A stretch of DNA of 64,000 bases, taken from Agrobacterium vitis (GTDB lineage: Bacteria > Pseudomonadota > Alphaproteobacteria > Rhizobiales > Rhizobiaceae). Of the stretch, positions 1 through 8,584 are shown piece by piece. Location: positions 310,001-374,000 of the forward strand of contig NZ_CP146244.1 of the NCBI RefSeq assembly GCF_037039395.1, in the 5' to 3' direction. The stretch's first letter is position 1; every line of letters starts with the position of its first letter. The position numbers and the translations under genes were made by a program. Below the pieces are notes generated by a model, which was not told the origin of the DNA, did not search any database, and saw only the letters and a program-made list of their open reading frames with translations.

Positions 1-663
1 GCGACATTTCCAAGATAATCACTCTCGCGCTTGAAGAGGGGCGAGCAGGGGACTGGGAAAGCTATTTGCTTCGCTATCAGACTTTTTGCAAAACACGCAC
101 AAGAATGAAATTCAGCAGCGATATGCAAACATTGGCGCAAGAAGCTGCGTGAACTGCTGGCACAGGTGGAAAACGATTATCTTTCAAGCCTTTCTGAAGA
201 GGAAATGAGCGGCAATGAGCATCAAAATGAGCGGCATCAACAGAATTCAAAATCAGAACTACAATTTGATAAAAACGGCAATGATCATAAAACAGAGGAG
301 CCGGCATCACCTGCCCTCGATCAGCGCAGATTGGCTGTAAGCCTGAAAAGGTTGAAAACGCTTTGCCCGCAAATCAACGACTACGCTAAAGATGGGATTT
401 CCGAATGGAATGACTTGATCAGGTCAGCTGACACTGTGCGGACGATGCTGGGCATCTCCCCTGATGCATGGTTGAAGGCGAAACAAGCGATGGGTGAACA
501 GGCCGCTGCAATTACCGTCGCTGTTATGCTTGAGCGAGCCGAAGCAATTCGTTCCGCAGGTGGTTATCTTCGGACATTGACCGAAAAGGCTGAGCAAGGG
601 CAGTTCAGCGTTTACCCCATGCTTCAAGCGCTCGAGAAAAACCTGCCACGGAGCAAATCGTAA
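1..663 (+). pseudogene. repC: RepC replication initiator, C-terminal part, frameshifted
   Basis: Two reading frames together give the C-terminal half of a RepC initiator of repABC replicons. The first runs from the window edge to a TGA at 150-152 and reads DISKIITLALEEG...GDWESY, ending LAQEA. The second continues in another frame from about 145 (LRELLAQVENDY) to the TAA at 661-663. The second part holds the typical RepC features: a Ser/Asn/Gln-rich linker (NEHQNERHQQNS), then INDYAKDGISEWNDL, MLGISPDAW and SAGGYLRTLTEKAEQGQFS. RepC binds the replication origin, which in this family lies inside repC. The frames join only with a +1 shift near 141-150, so the gene is either broken or contains a sequence error. 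repA and repB would lie left of the window. Family assignment is firm; the functional state is uncertain. Confidence 0.85.
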
Positions 664-943
664 AGCTTGATGGCGTTGAAGAAATCTGAGTTGGCTGATG
701 CGATAGGAACTTTGTTTACGTCGCATCCTTTGAAGATCAGGTTTCTTCCGCTTCTCCACTGACCCTGGAATTTTGCCAGATCGAGGCGGAACAAATATCA
801 CTGCAATGCGTTTGTCTATGACGCGAAACCTTATGGTCCTGAAGCGTGAGTAGACAACTCTGACCGTGAAAACGGCCGTAACGATGCAGCAGGCAATTGG
901 AGCGTAATTCGGGTACGCGATCATCCGGCTGGGATAAAGAAAT

Positions 944-2497
944 ATGCAGGGTTTCGAGAAGGCCAGCAGCCATCACCGCAATGGATCGGATCAGGTGATC
1001 AGAGTAGGTCATAATGCCTGGAAGACGGGTGTTGCATCTAAAGCGGGATTTCTGATCGATGGTGCGCAATATTTTCGTGCGCTTGCGGATGCTCTGTCCC
1101 GTGCTCAGGAACAGATATTCATCATCGGTTGGGACTTTAACCCTGACATCCAGCTTATACCGGAAGATCAAGCTTCACCCACATTAGGTGAGTTCCTCAT
1201 TTCGCTTGTCGACAACAATAGCCGTCTTTCCATTCACATTCTTGTCTGGGCGATGGGCCCTATCTATTCTGGAAAATCCCTGCGCATGCTCGGGAAAACC
1301 GAACTTAAAGCGCATCCGAGGATAGATTTGCGGCTCGATACGCGGCATGCCGTTCGAGGTTCTCATCATCAGAAAATGGTGGTTATCGATGATGCGCTGG
1401 CGTTTATTGGCGGCATCGATCTTACGGCCAAGCGGTGGGATACGCCCGAGCACCGGGCCGATCAACCTTTACGTCGCACGCCTAAAGGCGAACGGTATGA
1501 GCCGGTTCACGATGTTCAGATGGCTGTTGACGGCGAAGCAGCCGAAGTCGCGGCTGAAATCGCCAGGCGCCGGTGGTGGCAGGCGACGGGTGAAGATCTG
1601 GTGCGTCCACGCTGCTATTTTCATTCTTTTCCGCCGGCTGCACGTTATGTCTTGAGAAATTGTGACATCGCTTTTGCGCGGACCGAACCGGCAATTCGTA
1701 GAAGCACATCCGTTCGGGAGACGCTCCAACTCACCCTTGATTGCCTGTCACGGGCAGAGAGGCTTATCTATATAGAAAGCCAATATTTTGCCTCGAAAGA
1801 TGTCGCCGATCTTTTGGCGGCTCGATTGAGTGAGCCGGATGGCCCTGAGGTTGTGTTGATTTCGACGCTAAATTCGCATGGATTTCTTGAAAGAAAAGTA
1901 CTGGGCGAAAATCGTGATAGAATGATCCGCAAGCTTAGACAGGCCGATCGGTTTGGTCGGTTTCGTGCTTTCTATCCAGTTGTCCCGGATGAGAGCCGCG
2001 ATGATAAGTGCGAGGAAGTTTTGGTCCATGCCAAATTGATTATCGTCGATGATGTTTTCATTCGCGTCGGGTCGTCGAATCTGAACCAGAGGTCGGTTGG
2101 CCTTGATACGGAACTTGATGTCGCCATCGAAATGCATAGCGACAAAGAACGACAGATCTTGACCGACATGCGAAACGGCCTGCTTGGTGAGCATCTTGGT
2201 CTGCCGAGTGCTGATTTGGCAAAAGCGCAGGACGAGGCCGGATCATTGGTGCGTGCCTTGGATCGAGTGAATATTGGAGCGCGTGGACTGCGATCTTTTC
2301 CGGTAGGCGACGAGCATGGCAAGACAAGCTTGCATTTTGCAACAGGACTTGTTGACCCCAAAGCACCCTGGTGGCCTTTGCAATTGGTTTCTATTCCATT
2401 TTCAATGCTGAAGAAAATCCGGCGCATGGCAATGTCGAAGGCGGGACTGAGCCGGGCCGATGGCTCGCAGCGGCGGATGTCTGCCAACAACAGTTGA
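944..2497 (+). CDS. Phospholipase D-family protein (cardiolipin synthase B-like)
   Basis: A 517-residue protein with two HxKxxxxD phosphatidyltransferase/phospholipase D motifs: H142-K144-D149 (HHQKMVVIDD) followed by GGIDL, and H362-K364-D369 (HAKLIIVDD) followed by GSSNLNQRS. No N-terminal membrane segment is evident, unlike classical ClsA. The pair of HKD motifs predicts formation or cleavage of phosphodiester bonds in phospholipids. The next two genes encode a YbhN-like membrane protein and a YbhP-like endonuclease/phosphatase-fold protein, the same trio as E. coli clsB(ybhO)-ybhN-ybhP, which favours a ClsB-type cardiolipin synthase. The ATG at 944 has only a weak ribosome site. A strong terminator follows at 2519. 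Confidence 0.85.
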   Translation: MQGFEKASSHHRNGSDQVIRVGHNAWKTGVASKAGFLIDGAQYFRALADALSRAQEQIFIIGWDFNPDIQLIPEDQASPTLGEFLISLVDNNSRLSIHILVWAMGPIYSGKSLRMLGKTELKAHPRIDLRLDTRHAVRGSHHQKMVVIDDALAFIGGIDLTAKRWDTPEHRADQPLRRTPKGERYEPVHDVQMAVDGEAAEVAAEIARRRWWQATGEDLVRPRCYFHSFPPAARYVLRNCDIAFARTEPAIRRSTSVRETLQLTLDCLSRAERLIYIESQYFASKDVADLLAARLSEPDGPEVVLISTLNSHGFLERKVLGENRDRMIRKLRQADRFGRFRAFYPVVPDESRDDKCEEVLVHAKLIIVDDVFIRVGSSNLNQRSVGLDTELDVAIEMHSDKERQILTDMRNGLLGEHLGLPSADLAKAQDEAGSLVRALDRVNIGARGLRSFPVGDEHGKTSLHFATGLVDPKAPWWPLQLVSIPFSMLKKIRRMAMSKAGLSRADGSQRRMSANNS

Positions 2498-2518
2498 ACT
2501 ATATTCCGGAGCTGACAG

Positions 2519-2556
2519 AAAGCCCTTGTGATTGATAAGGTCACAAGGGCTTTTCT
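2519..2556. terminator. Intrinsic terminator between convergent genes
   Basis: A perfect 13-bp stem (AAAGCCCTTGTGA at 2519-2531 and its complement at 2541-2553) with a 9-nt loop is followed by T residues. A-rich and T-rich flanks allow it to end transcription from both the phospholipase D gene on the plus strand and the YbhN-like gene on the minus strand. Confidence 0.9.
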
Positions 2557-2597
2557 ATGCTGGGCTTTTATTGTTGTGACTGCTGCCTATGACATCA

Positions 2598-3551
2598 TCA
2601 AAGAGTTGCTGCTTTCACCGTCTCATTTGACGAGGAATTGTCCCGACGTTCGCGGCGGGAATAATACCATTCACTGATAGCAAAGATCGGGATGCCGATT
2701 GCCAGCGGGATGAAAAAATACACGACGCGAAATGCAATGAGCGCACCGATCGAGGCGTCTTTGCCCATGATGAATGAAATCGTCGCTTCCATTACGCCGA
2801 GTCCGCCAGGAACATGGGCAACCAGCGCTGAGAGGTTGGCCATGACATAAGCGGTTGTCGTTTCGAAAAAGCCAGCGGAAGATCTGGCCAACCAGAAGAG
2901 ACAAGCAGCGACTGCGGTGAAATTGGCGATGCCAACTGCGACTTGGGCAAGAGCGATGGGCAAGGTTGGTAGTGAGAAGCGCCATTTGTATATTCGTATC
3001 TCACCGCGCAGCCAAGCTGAGGCGACGAGATAGATACCAATTGCAGCAACACAAGCAAAACCAATTAGCCGAGCGGCGAAGCTCCCCATGCCGCCGAGCT
3101 TGGCTGCACTCTGCGGAAACAAGGCAAGGCAAATGCCAGCCAATCCTATCAAGCCGATTCCGACGGTTGCGCCGCAAAAGAGAATGATTTTGGCGATTTC
3201 TTCATTTTTTAAGCCCCAGCGCCGATAATATCGATAGCGGACCGCACCGCTGGACAGCGCAGCCAAGCCGACATTATGTCCGATTGAGAGGCTGACAAAC
3301 GAAGCGACCGCGGCTTTGCGCCAGGACAAACGAGAACCGGCATAGAGGATGCCAAGATAGTCGAAGCCGGTCAAACAGAGGTAGGACACGGCACAGAAAA
3401 ATAATGACAGAGCAAAACCTGTCCAAGGGATGGCAGACAATGATGTTTCGATATCGTTGAGAGAAAATTTGCTCAGCGCCCGGTAGCTCAGCCAAAGGGC
3501 TATTGCTGTTGCGGCAAGAAAAATGCCATTTAGTAAAATCTTCTTCTGCAT
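2598..3551 (-). CDS. YbhN/LPG-synthase-TM family integral membrane protein
   Basis: The protein starting at the ATG at 3551 (MQKKILLNGIF) has about 317 residues and eight or so hydrophobic segments. It contains the family hallmarks SIGHNVGLAALSSGAVRYRYY around the middle and HVPGGLGVMEATI towards the C-terminus, typical of the lysylphosphatidylglycerol synthase transmembrane/UPF0104 family without the cytoplasmic synthetase domain. The closest functional analogue by context is E. coli YbhN. Its substrate is unknown; a role in lipid or isoprenoid-lipid handling is inferred from the flanking phospholipase D-like gene. A longer reading frame extends upstream to 3626, but that would overlap the divergent gene's ribosome site. 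Confidence 0.82.
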   Translation of the reverse strand: MQKKILLNGIFLAATAIALWLSYRALSKFSLNDIETSLSAIPWTGFALSLFFCAVSYLCLTGFDYLGILYAGSRLSWRKAAVASFVSLSIGHNVGLAALSSGAVRYRYYRRWGLKNEEIAKIILFCGATVGIGLIGLAGICLALFPQSAAKLGGMGSFAARLIGFACVAAIGIYLVASAWLRGEIRIYKWRFSLPTLPIALAQVAVGIANFTAVAACLFWLARSSAGFFETTTAYVMANLSALVAHVPGGLGVMEATISFIMGKDASIGALIAFRVVYFFIPLAIGIPIFAISEWYYSRRERRDNSSSNETVKAATL

Positions 3552-3615
3552 CAAACCGTTTCCGAGGTTGCTCTTGGTACAGGGAACGATTTCCCGCCTA
3601 AGGTGTTCCCTCGCA

Positions 3616-4353
3616 ATGAGCTCCATATTTCGCCTCCTTACCTACAATATTCATAGCTGTATCGGCACAGACAGAAGACTTGATCCAGCCAGAATTGCCG
3701 ACGTGATCGCAGCCACCAATGCAGATATTGTTTGTCTTCAGGAAGTGGATGTCGGCCGAAACCGAACGTCTGGAATTGATCAAGCGGAAGTGATCGCTGG
3801 CTATCTCACCATGCAATCACATTTTCATTCCGCCTTGAATGTCGCTGAGGAACGATATGGCGATGCACTTTTGACCCGGTTTCCGACCCGGATCATCCAG
3901 CAGGGCATGTTGCCATCACGCGGTGAGCAAAGGGGTGCGCTGTTGGTAGAGGTATTGATTGGGGATATTTCGGTTAACGTCTGCGTGACACATTTCGGCC
4001 TAAGGGCGGGGGAGCGAGCGGAGCAGGCAAGGACGCTTTTAGGTGTGGAATGGCTAGGACCATTGCTGGAGGCAGATGCTCCCATTGCGGTCGCAGCCGA
4101 CTTGAACGCTGTACCGAATTCCAAAGCTTTCAAACTCTTGACGGCAAGATTGGCCGATGCCACGAAAGCTAACCTCAAGTCCGATAATCTCAGTCGGCCG
4201 AAGCCGACTTTTCCATCTCGGTTTCCATTCCTGCGGCTGGACCACGTACTGACATCAGGTGGATTGAATATCCTTGACGCACGGGTCATTGACACACCTT
4301 TGGCACGTCAAGCGTCCGATCATCTGCCGCTCCTTGTTACGATGCAAACTTGA
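3616..4353 (+). CDS. Endonuclease/exonuclease/phosphatase family protein (YbhP-like)
   Basis: A 245-residue protein from the ATG at 3616, preceded by AAGGTG. It shows the order of motifs of the Mg-dependent EEP fold: LLTYNIHSCIG at the N-terminus, IVCLQEVD (metal-binding Glu), ADLNAVPNS and a C-terminal SDHLPLLV (catalytic Asp-His). Members include DNases, inositol phosphatases and sphingomyelinases. Adjacency to the ClsB-like and YbhN-like genes matches E. coli ybhP, so a phospholipid-related phosphodiesterase is more likely than DNA repair. It is divergent from the YbhN-like gene with only 64 bp between the starts. Confidence 0.85.
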   Translation: MSSIFRLLTYNIHSCIGTDRRLDPARIADVIAATNADIVCLQEVDVGRNRTSGIDQAEVIAGYLTMQSHFHSALNVAEERYGDALLTRFPTRIIQQGMLPSRGEQRGALLVEVLIGDISVNVCVTHFGLRAGERAEQARTLLGVEWLGPLLEADAPIAVAADLNAVPNSKAFKLLTARLADATKANLKSDNLSRPKPTFPSRFPFLRLDHVLTSGGLNILDARVIDTPLARQASDHLPLLVTMQT

Positions 4354-4432
4354 TTGCGCGTTGAATAATGCTCCATTAGTTCCATAATGTTGATTATCAA
4401 TTTCAATACTCTGACCGGGTGGGCTCATCCTT

Positions 4433-4475
4433 GAAATGCGAAGGAATATCCATCCCTCGCATTTCGATTTTCCTA
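4433..4475. terminator. Hairpin between convergent genes, probable terminator
   Basis: GAAATGCGA at 4433-4441 pairs with TCGCATTTC at 4457-4465, followed on the plus strand by GATTTT. It lies between the YbhP-like gene and the ureidoglycine aminohydrolase gene, which converge here. Confidence 0.6.
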
Positions 4476-4493
4476 AGGATAAGCTGAGCTAGC

Positions 4494-5318
4494 TCAAGGC
4501 CACAAACGGGCGTGCCTGTTGACATCCTTGTAAAGCAGATAGCGGAACCTTCCGGGGCCGCCAGCGTAGCAGGCTTGTGGGCAAAAGGCGCGCAACCACA
4601 TGAAGTCACCGGCCTCGACCTCAACCCAATCGTCGTTCAGTCGATAGACGGCTTTGCCTTCCAGCACATAGAGGCCATGCTCCATCACGTGGGTTTCCAT
4701 GAAAGGAATGATGCCACCGGGTTGGAAGCTGACGATATTCAGGTGGAAGTCATAGCGGATATCATTTGGATCGATGAACCGGGTCGTCCCCCAGGCGCCA
4801 CCGGTGTTCGGCATCATAGCAATTTCGTGCTCGTCTTCGTGGGTGAAGATTGCCGGTGGCGGCTCCAATCCGTCTACCGGCTGGAACGTCTTGCGAACCC
4901 AGTGGAATTTTGTCGGTGCACCGCTGGTGTTGAGAATTGTCCATGTCGAACCGGCTGGCAGAAAAGCGAATGATCCGGCACGCAGGTTGTGCACAGCTGA
5001 ACCAAGTGTAAGCGTGAACGCACCTTCGACAACGAAAATGGCTGTTTGCGCATTGGCATCCGGTTCCGGTCGCGTGCTGCCCCCACCCGGTTGGATTTCC
5101 ATCACGTATTGTGAAAAGGTTTCGGAAAATCCAGTCATGGGTCTGGCGATAATCCAGGCGCGGGTCTTTTCCCAATGCGGAAGAAGACTGGTGACGATGT
5201 CGCTCATCACGCCCTTTGGAATGACGGCATAGGCGGTTTTGAAAACAGCCTTGCCCGAAAGCAACTGGGTTTGGGGCGGGAGGCCCCCGTAATTGGTGAA
5301 ATAGCTGTTCTCGGTCAT
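4494..5318 (-). CDS. allE: (S)-ureidoglycine aminohydrolase (bicupin)
   Basis: A 274-residue double-cupin protein starting MTENSYFTNYGGLPPQ at 5318. The first cupin is near residues 60-130 (MEIQPGGGS...VEGAFTL) and the second near 175-255 (VSFQPGGIIPFMETHVMEHGLYVLEGKAVY), with the Glu/His/Gln metal ligands of AllE/YlbA enzymes in the second. The enzyme deaminates (S)-ureidoglycine to ureidoglycolate in allantoin catabolism. Other allantoin genes are not adjacent, so it stands alone here. The frame remains open upstream to 5429, but homology begins at this start. Confidence 0.88.
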   Translation of the reverse strand: MTENSYFTNYGGLPPQTQLLSGKAVFKTAYAVIPKGVMSDIVTSLLPHWEKTRAWIIARPMTGFSETFSQYVMEIQPGGGSTRPEPDANAQTAIFVVEGAFTLTLGSAVHNLRAGSFAFLPAGSTWTILNTSGAPTKFHWVRKTFQPVDGLEPPPAIFTHEDEHEIAMMPNTGGAWGTTRFIDPNDIRYDFHLNIVSFQPGGIIPFMETHVMEHGLYVLEGKAVYRLNDDWVEVEAGDFMWLRAFCPQACYAGGPGRFRYLLYKDVNRHARLWP

Positions 5319-5777
5319 GCGATGCGCCCTTGGCTTTTCTCCGGATGGTTTCCTTTGTCTTGTATCGCATAACCGCAATAACAGGAATCGCGACGTGCTG
5401 TCTTTTTCTTCTGAAAACACGCTTTGCACGATATAGGGCTTGGATAACTGTCCATTTTCCGAATTAAAAATTCCATGAAATTGTCGAACCCATGCCTTGA
5501 AACAGTCGATTTACAGCGCCATCTTCAAGCCAACCCGTGGTCCGGGCCCCTCTGGCAGCAGCCGCCGGCGCTTCTGCGATGTCGGACCGTTTTCGACACA
5601 TGCGCCGGCATAGGATTGTAGCCATGGTCTTGGTTCTACCAGGTGGTTCGCGCGCATTTTTCCAGTTCAATTGCTTGTCATCGATGGCGATAAACATGTC
5701 GTATCGCGCCGGTCGTGACTGCCGTTACCGTATCCCCGCCCCTAAGCTTTTGAATATCGTGCGCTAGGAGCAGGGTT
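5319..5777. other. Intergenic region without recognised gene
   Basis: About 460 bp between the allE start on the minus strand and the small unknown gene at 5778. Short open frames on both strands here lack ribosome sites and recognisable protein patterns. It presumably holds the two divergent promoters, but no convincing operator was found. Confidence 0.5.
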
Positions 5778-6083
5778 ATGTTTACGGAAATCTTCGCCAC
5801 TCTGGTGAGCTTTTTTCTTATCGACCCGATAGAGGCGGATCTTCGCAATCGCCTGGCGTCGATGAATGCATCGGCAAGTATAATAGAACAGGCGCAAACA
5901 TGCGTGCGAGATTCAGCTCCGAAATTATTACATCAGGCGCTTGATGACCCAAGCTGGGCTGTTGCCTCTGGCTTACGCATTTCTTTTGGCTGGACTACGC
6001 CGGTTGCGGTTGTCTCGGAAATTTCACCTGAGTGTCGGACCGCCCTCTCAATGCTTGGATCTGAGACCGGCGACGATGTATAG
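5778..6083 (+). CDS. Small protein of unknown function
   Basis: A 101-residue protein preceded by a good ribosome site (AGGAG at 5767, 7 nt before the ATG). The N-terminus MFTEIFATLVSFFLIDPIEADL is hydrophobic enough for a signal anchor or a weakly cleavable signal. The rest is rich in Ala/Ser and resembles no family I recognise. It lies 22 bp upstream of the zeta-like gene and shares its direction, so the three genes up to ExoD probably form one transcript. It is called as real because of the ribosome site and operon position. Confidence 0.6.
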   Translation: MFTEIFATLVSFFLIDPIEADLRNRLASMNASASIIEQAQTCVRDSAPKLLHQALDDPSWAVASGLRISFGWTTPVAVVSEISPECRTALSMLGSETGDDV

Positions 6084-6105
6084 ACGATTTGAACAAGGAC
6101 AGGTT

Positions 6106-6444
6106 ATGACAAAACTTCACGACAGAGGACATGCGATGGTTCAGAGCGTTTCAGGGCCGGACTGGTGCCCAAAGGACGACACCACCTTCACAATCCGTGC
6201 CCGTCGGAATGTTCTGACTGGGTTCTGGGCTGGTGAACGTTTGGGACTGCGTGGCCAGGATCTGGTGCTTTACGCCCAGGCGCTGCATGTGGAAGATCAT
6301 CGATTGCCTGGTGATCTCGATCTTGTTGAAAAAATTCAAGCAGATTTCGCATCGGCTGAGATGGCAATCAGCACAGCCGATATTCACCTTGTGTTGCGCT
6401 CGTCGCATCAGCAAGCGCTGCGGGATAGCGGTTGTACGGATTAA
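6106..6444 (+). CDS. DUF1476 protein, divergent homologue of the F1-ATPase inhibitor zeta subunit
   Basis: A 112-residue protein whose central part TIRARRNVLTGFWAGERLGLRGQD matches the conserved helix region of the alphaproteobacterial ATPase zeta subunit (ARRNKLLGLWAAEKLG in the canonical protein). The downstream helices (VEKIQADFASAEMAISTADIHLVL) also fit. The N-terminal stretch, which carries the inhibitory helix in the canonical protein, is different here and includes WCPKDDTT. This suggests a paralogue with altered or lost F1 inhibition. It starts at the ATG at 6106 behind AAGGACAGG, and its stop is 1 bp before the ExoD start. Confidence 0.75.
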   Translation: MTKLHDRGHAMVQSVSGPDWCPKDDTTFTIRARRNVLTGFWAGERLGLRGQDLVLYAQALHVEDHRLPGDLDLVEKIQADFASAEMAISTADIHLVLRSSHQQALRDSGCTD

Positions 6445-6445
6445 T

Positions 6446-7084
6446 ATGATGATGATGTCTCGACAGCAGGGTCCTGCCGCAGGTGATGACATTGTGCGGG
6501 GCTCCGGCTTCCTGTTGGAGGTGCTGGAAACTGCTCGTTTGCGTGGTGGTATTTCCATCGGGGAACTGATCGGCCGGCGGGGGCGCATTGGGATAGCCTT
6601 CACCTTGCTGGTGCTTTGCCTGCCTACATTGGTCCCCCTGCCCGGTCCTTTCGGCATGGTTTTCGGCACCTGCCTGGCGTTCGTTGCTGTGCAGATGTTG
6701 TATGGTGCGGACCGGATCTGGCTTCCGGGTTTCATTGCGCGGCGAACCGTGTCGCTCAAGGTGGTGGAAACAATGGTGCGGCTCGGACGGCCCTGGGTGC
6801 TGAAACTCGAGAGCTGGCTGATCGCCGGGCGCCTCCCGTTTCTCACGGGCAAGACGGCGCGAATGATCCTGGCACTGCCAATTCTCGCGTTGGCGGTGTT
6901 AATCTCGCTGCCAATTCCCTTTGGCAATACCGCTCCGGCGCTTGCAATCATCCTGATCGCTATCGCTCTTGCGGAACGTGATGGCCTTGTGGTGATTTTT
7001 TCACTCTTCGTTGCCGCTGGCGCCGGTGTCGTGACCTATTATCTCGTCACCGCCGCTGGAAACCTGCTGACCTGGGCATTTTAG
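6446..7084 (+). CDS. ExoD-family exopolysaccharide synthesis protein
   Basis: The 212-residue product begins with four successive Met codons (6446-6457), any of which could be the start. It carries the ExoD family pattern: GGISIGELIGRRGRIG, then FTLLVLCLPTLVPLPGPFGMVFGTCLAF, and a hydrophobic C-terminal half with about four membrane segments (ALPILALAVLISLPIPFGNTAPALAIILIAIALAERDGL). ExoD-like proteins affect exopolysaccharide production and alkaline tolerance in rhizobia, by an unknown mechanism. The start lies 1 bp after the zeta-like gene, indicating translational coupling. Confidence 0.85.
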   Translation: MMMMSRQQGPAAGDDIVRGSGFLLEVLETARLRGGISIGELIGRRGRIGIAFTLLVLCLPTLVPLPGPFGMVFGTCLAFVAVQMLYGADRIWLPGFIARRTVSLKVVETMVRLGRPWVLKLESWLIAGRLPFLTGKTARMILALPILALAVLISLPIPFGNTAPALAIILIAIALAERDGLVVIFSLFVAAGAGVVTYYLVTAAGNLLTWAF

Positions 7085-7130
7085 CGGGTCTGCTGGTTGG
7101 CTTTTCTGCCGGTGGCGAAGGAGATTGCCG

Positions 7131-7598
7131 CTATTTCGCCATCGGTACGAAGAGCCCGAGCTTTATATCCCGCAGCACGACATTGGTATGCATTCGGCGT
7201 ATTTGCGGGTTTTCGGCCATGATAAGGGCAGCGATATCGTCGTAATGCTCAACATCGCGGGCGGTGACGATTGCGATCAAATCGACCTGACCAGTGACAT
7301 AGTAAACCTGCTGAATATGATCCTGCCGTTCCGACCAGGTGCGAAAGCGGGCGAGCGCATCGTAATTGTCGCGCTCAATCTCCATGCCGACGATAAACAC
7401 CATGGGATGGCCGGTCATCTTGCGGTCGACCACCGCCACTTCGCTTTTGACGATCCCCTCTTCCCGCAGCCGTTTCAGGCGCCTTTGTACCGCAGATAGA
7501 GAAAGCCCGATCTGTTCGGCAATAATCTCTGCCTTCAACTGACAATTTCTCTGAATGATATCGATGATCTGGCGATCGAACCGATCCAAATGGTCCAT
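7131..7598 (-). CDS. Lrp/AsnC family transcriptional regulator
   Basis: A 155-residue protein with an N-terminal winged helix-turn-helix (DRFDRQIIDIIQRNCQLKAEIIAEQIGLSLSAVQRRLKRLREEGIV) and a C-terminal RAM ligand-binding domain (VYYVTGQVDLIAIVTARDVEHYDD). It is transcribed away from an amino acid ABC transporter operon, so it probably controls that operon in response to an amino acid or a related compound. The shared 160-bp promoter region contains TTATGCA twice, 24 bp apart, but no firm operator could be assigned. Confidence 0.9.
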   Translation of the reverse strand: MDHLDRFDRQIIDIIQRNCQLKAEIIAEQIGLSLSAVQRRLKRLREEGIVKSEVAVVDRKMTGHPMVFIVGMEIERDNYDALARFRTWSERQDHIQQVYYVTGQVDLIAIVTARDVEHYDDIAALIMAENPQIRRMHTNVVLRDIKLGLFVPMAK

Positions 7599-7760
7599 AT
7601 GGCTGATCCCTCAAGTGTGCGTTTCACGCTATTTTTCCAGGGATTATCCGCTTTATGCAAGGATTTTCTGCGGTAATTATGCAATCTGGTTCGAAATTGC
7701 GCGCATAAACTGCGCAGATAAGCCATTATTGTGACAGGCAATTTGAAGACTGGATCCTGT

Positions 7761-8540
7761 ATGGCAGATGGCGGCGGTTTCGCCCTTGAGGTGGAAGACA
7801 TCCACAAGAGCTTCGGCGCGCACGCGGTTCTGAAGGGCCTATCGGTGCGTGCCGCGAAAGGCGACGTCATTTCGATCATCGGGTCCTCCGGGTCTGGAAA
7901 AAGTACATTTCTGCGCTGCATCAACCTCCTGGAAATGCCTGATCGAGGGCGTATCGTTGTCAATGGCGAAGAGGTTGCCATCAAGCTGGGTCGGCGTGGT
8001 GAGCCAAGGCCCGCCAGCTGGCGTCAGGTTGAGCGGTTGCGGACCGGACTTGGAATGGTGTTTCAAAATTTCAATCTCTGGGCGCATCGCACAGTTTTAG
8101 AGAATGTTATCGAAGCGCCTGTGCATGTGATGGGCGTCAAGCGGGCGGAAGCCATCGAACGCGCCGATGCGTTGCTGCATAAGGTTGGTCTTTACGATAA
8201 GCGCGATGCCTATCCGGCTTTCCTCTCGGGCGGGCAGCAACAGCGTGCGGCCATTGCACGGGCGCTCTGCGTGGAACCTGCCGTTATGTTGTTCGATGAG
8301 CCAACGTCGGCGCTCGATCCGGAATTGGTCGGTGAAGTGCTGAAGGTCATTCGCGATCTCGCCGAGGAAGGCCGCACCATGCTGCTCGTCACCCATGAGA
8401 TGCGCTTTGCCCGCGATGTTTCCAGCCATGTCCTGTTTCTGCATCAGGGACGTGTTGAGGAGCAGGGGCCGCCTGAACAGGTCTTCGGCAATCCACTCAG
8501 CGTCCGGTGTCGAGAATTTACCGGCGGCATCGGCGCCTGA
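7761..8540 (+). CDS. Polar amino acid ABC transporter, ATP-binding protein
   Basis: A 259-residue ABC ATPase with Walker A GSSGSGKS (about residues 41-48), Q-loop FQNFNLW, signature LSGGQQQR, Walker B VMLFDEP and the H-loop in [12 protein letters not shown]. The HisP/OccP-type signature and the neighbouring binding protein and two permeases place it in the PAAT family. The ATG at 7761 is preferred; a GTG at 7731 in the same frame is possible. It is the first gene of an operon running to 11717. Confidence 0.88.
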   Translation: MADGGGFALEVEDIHKSFGAHAVLKGLSVRAAKGDVISIIGSSGSGKSTFLRCINLLEMPDRGRIVVNGEEVAIKLGRRGEPRPASWRQVERLRTGLGMVFQNFNLWAHRTVLENVIEAPVHVMGVKRAEAIERADALLHKVGLYDKRDAYPAFLSGGQQQRAAIARALCVEPAVMLFDEPTSALDPELVGEVLKVIRDLAEEGRTMLLVTHEMRFARDVSSHVLFLHQGRVEEQGPPEQVFGNPLSVRCREFTGGIGA

Positions 8541-8584
8541 CTGCATCTTTGAAAACTCAGAATTCAACCAGGAGAAAGCTCTCT

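Noticed and set aside
5464..5767. Short opposing open frames between allE and the small gene at 5778
   Set aside because: Mutually overlapping on opposite strands, no ribosome site, basic chance-like composition.
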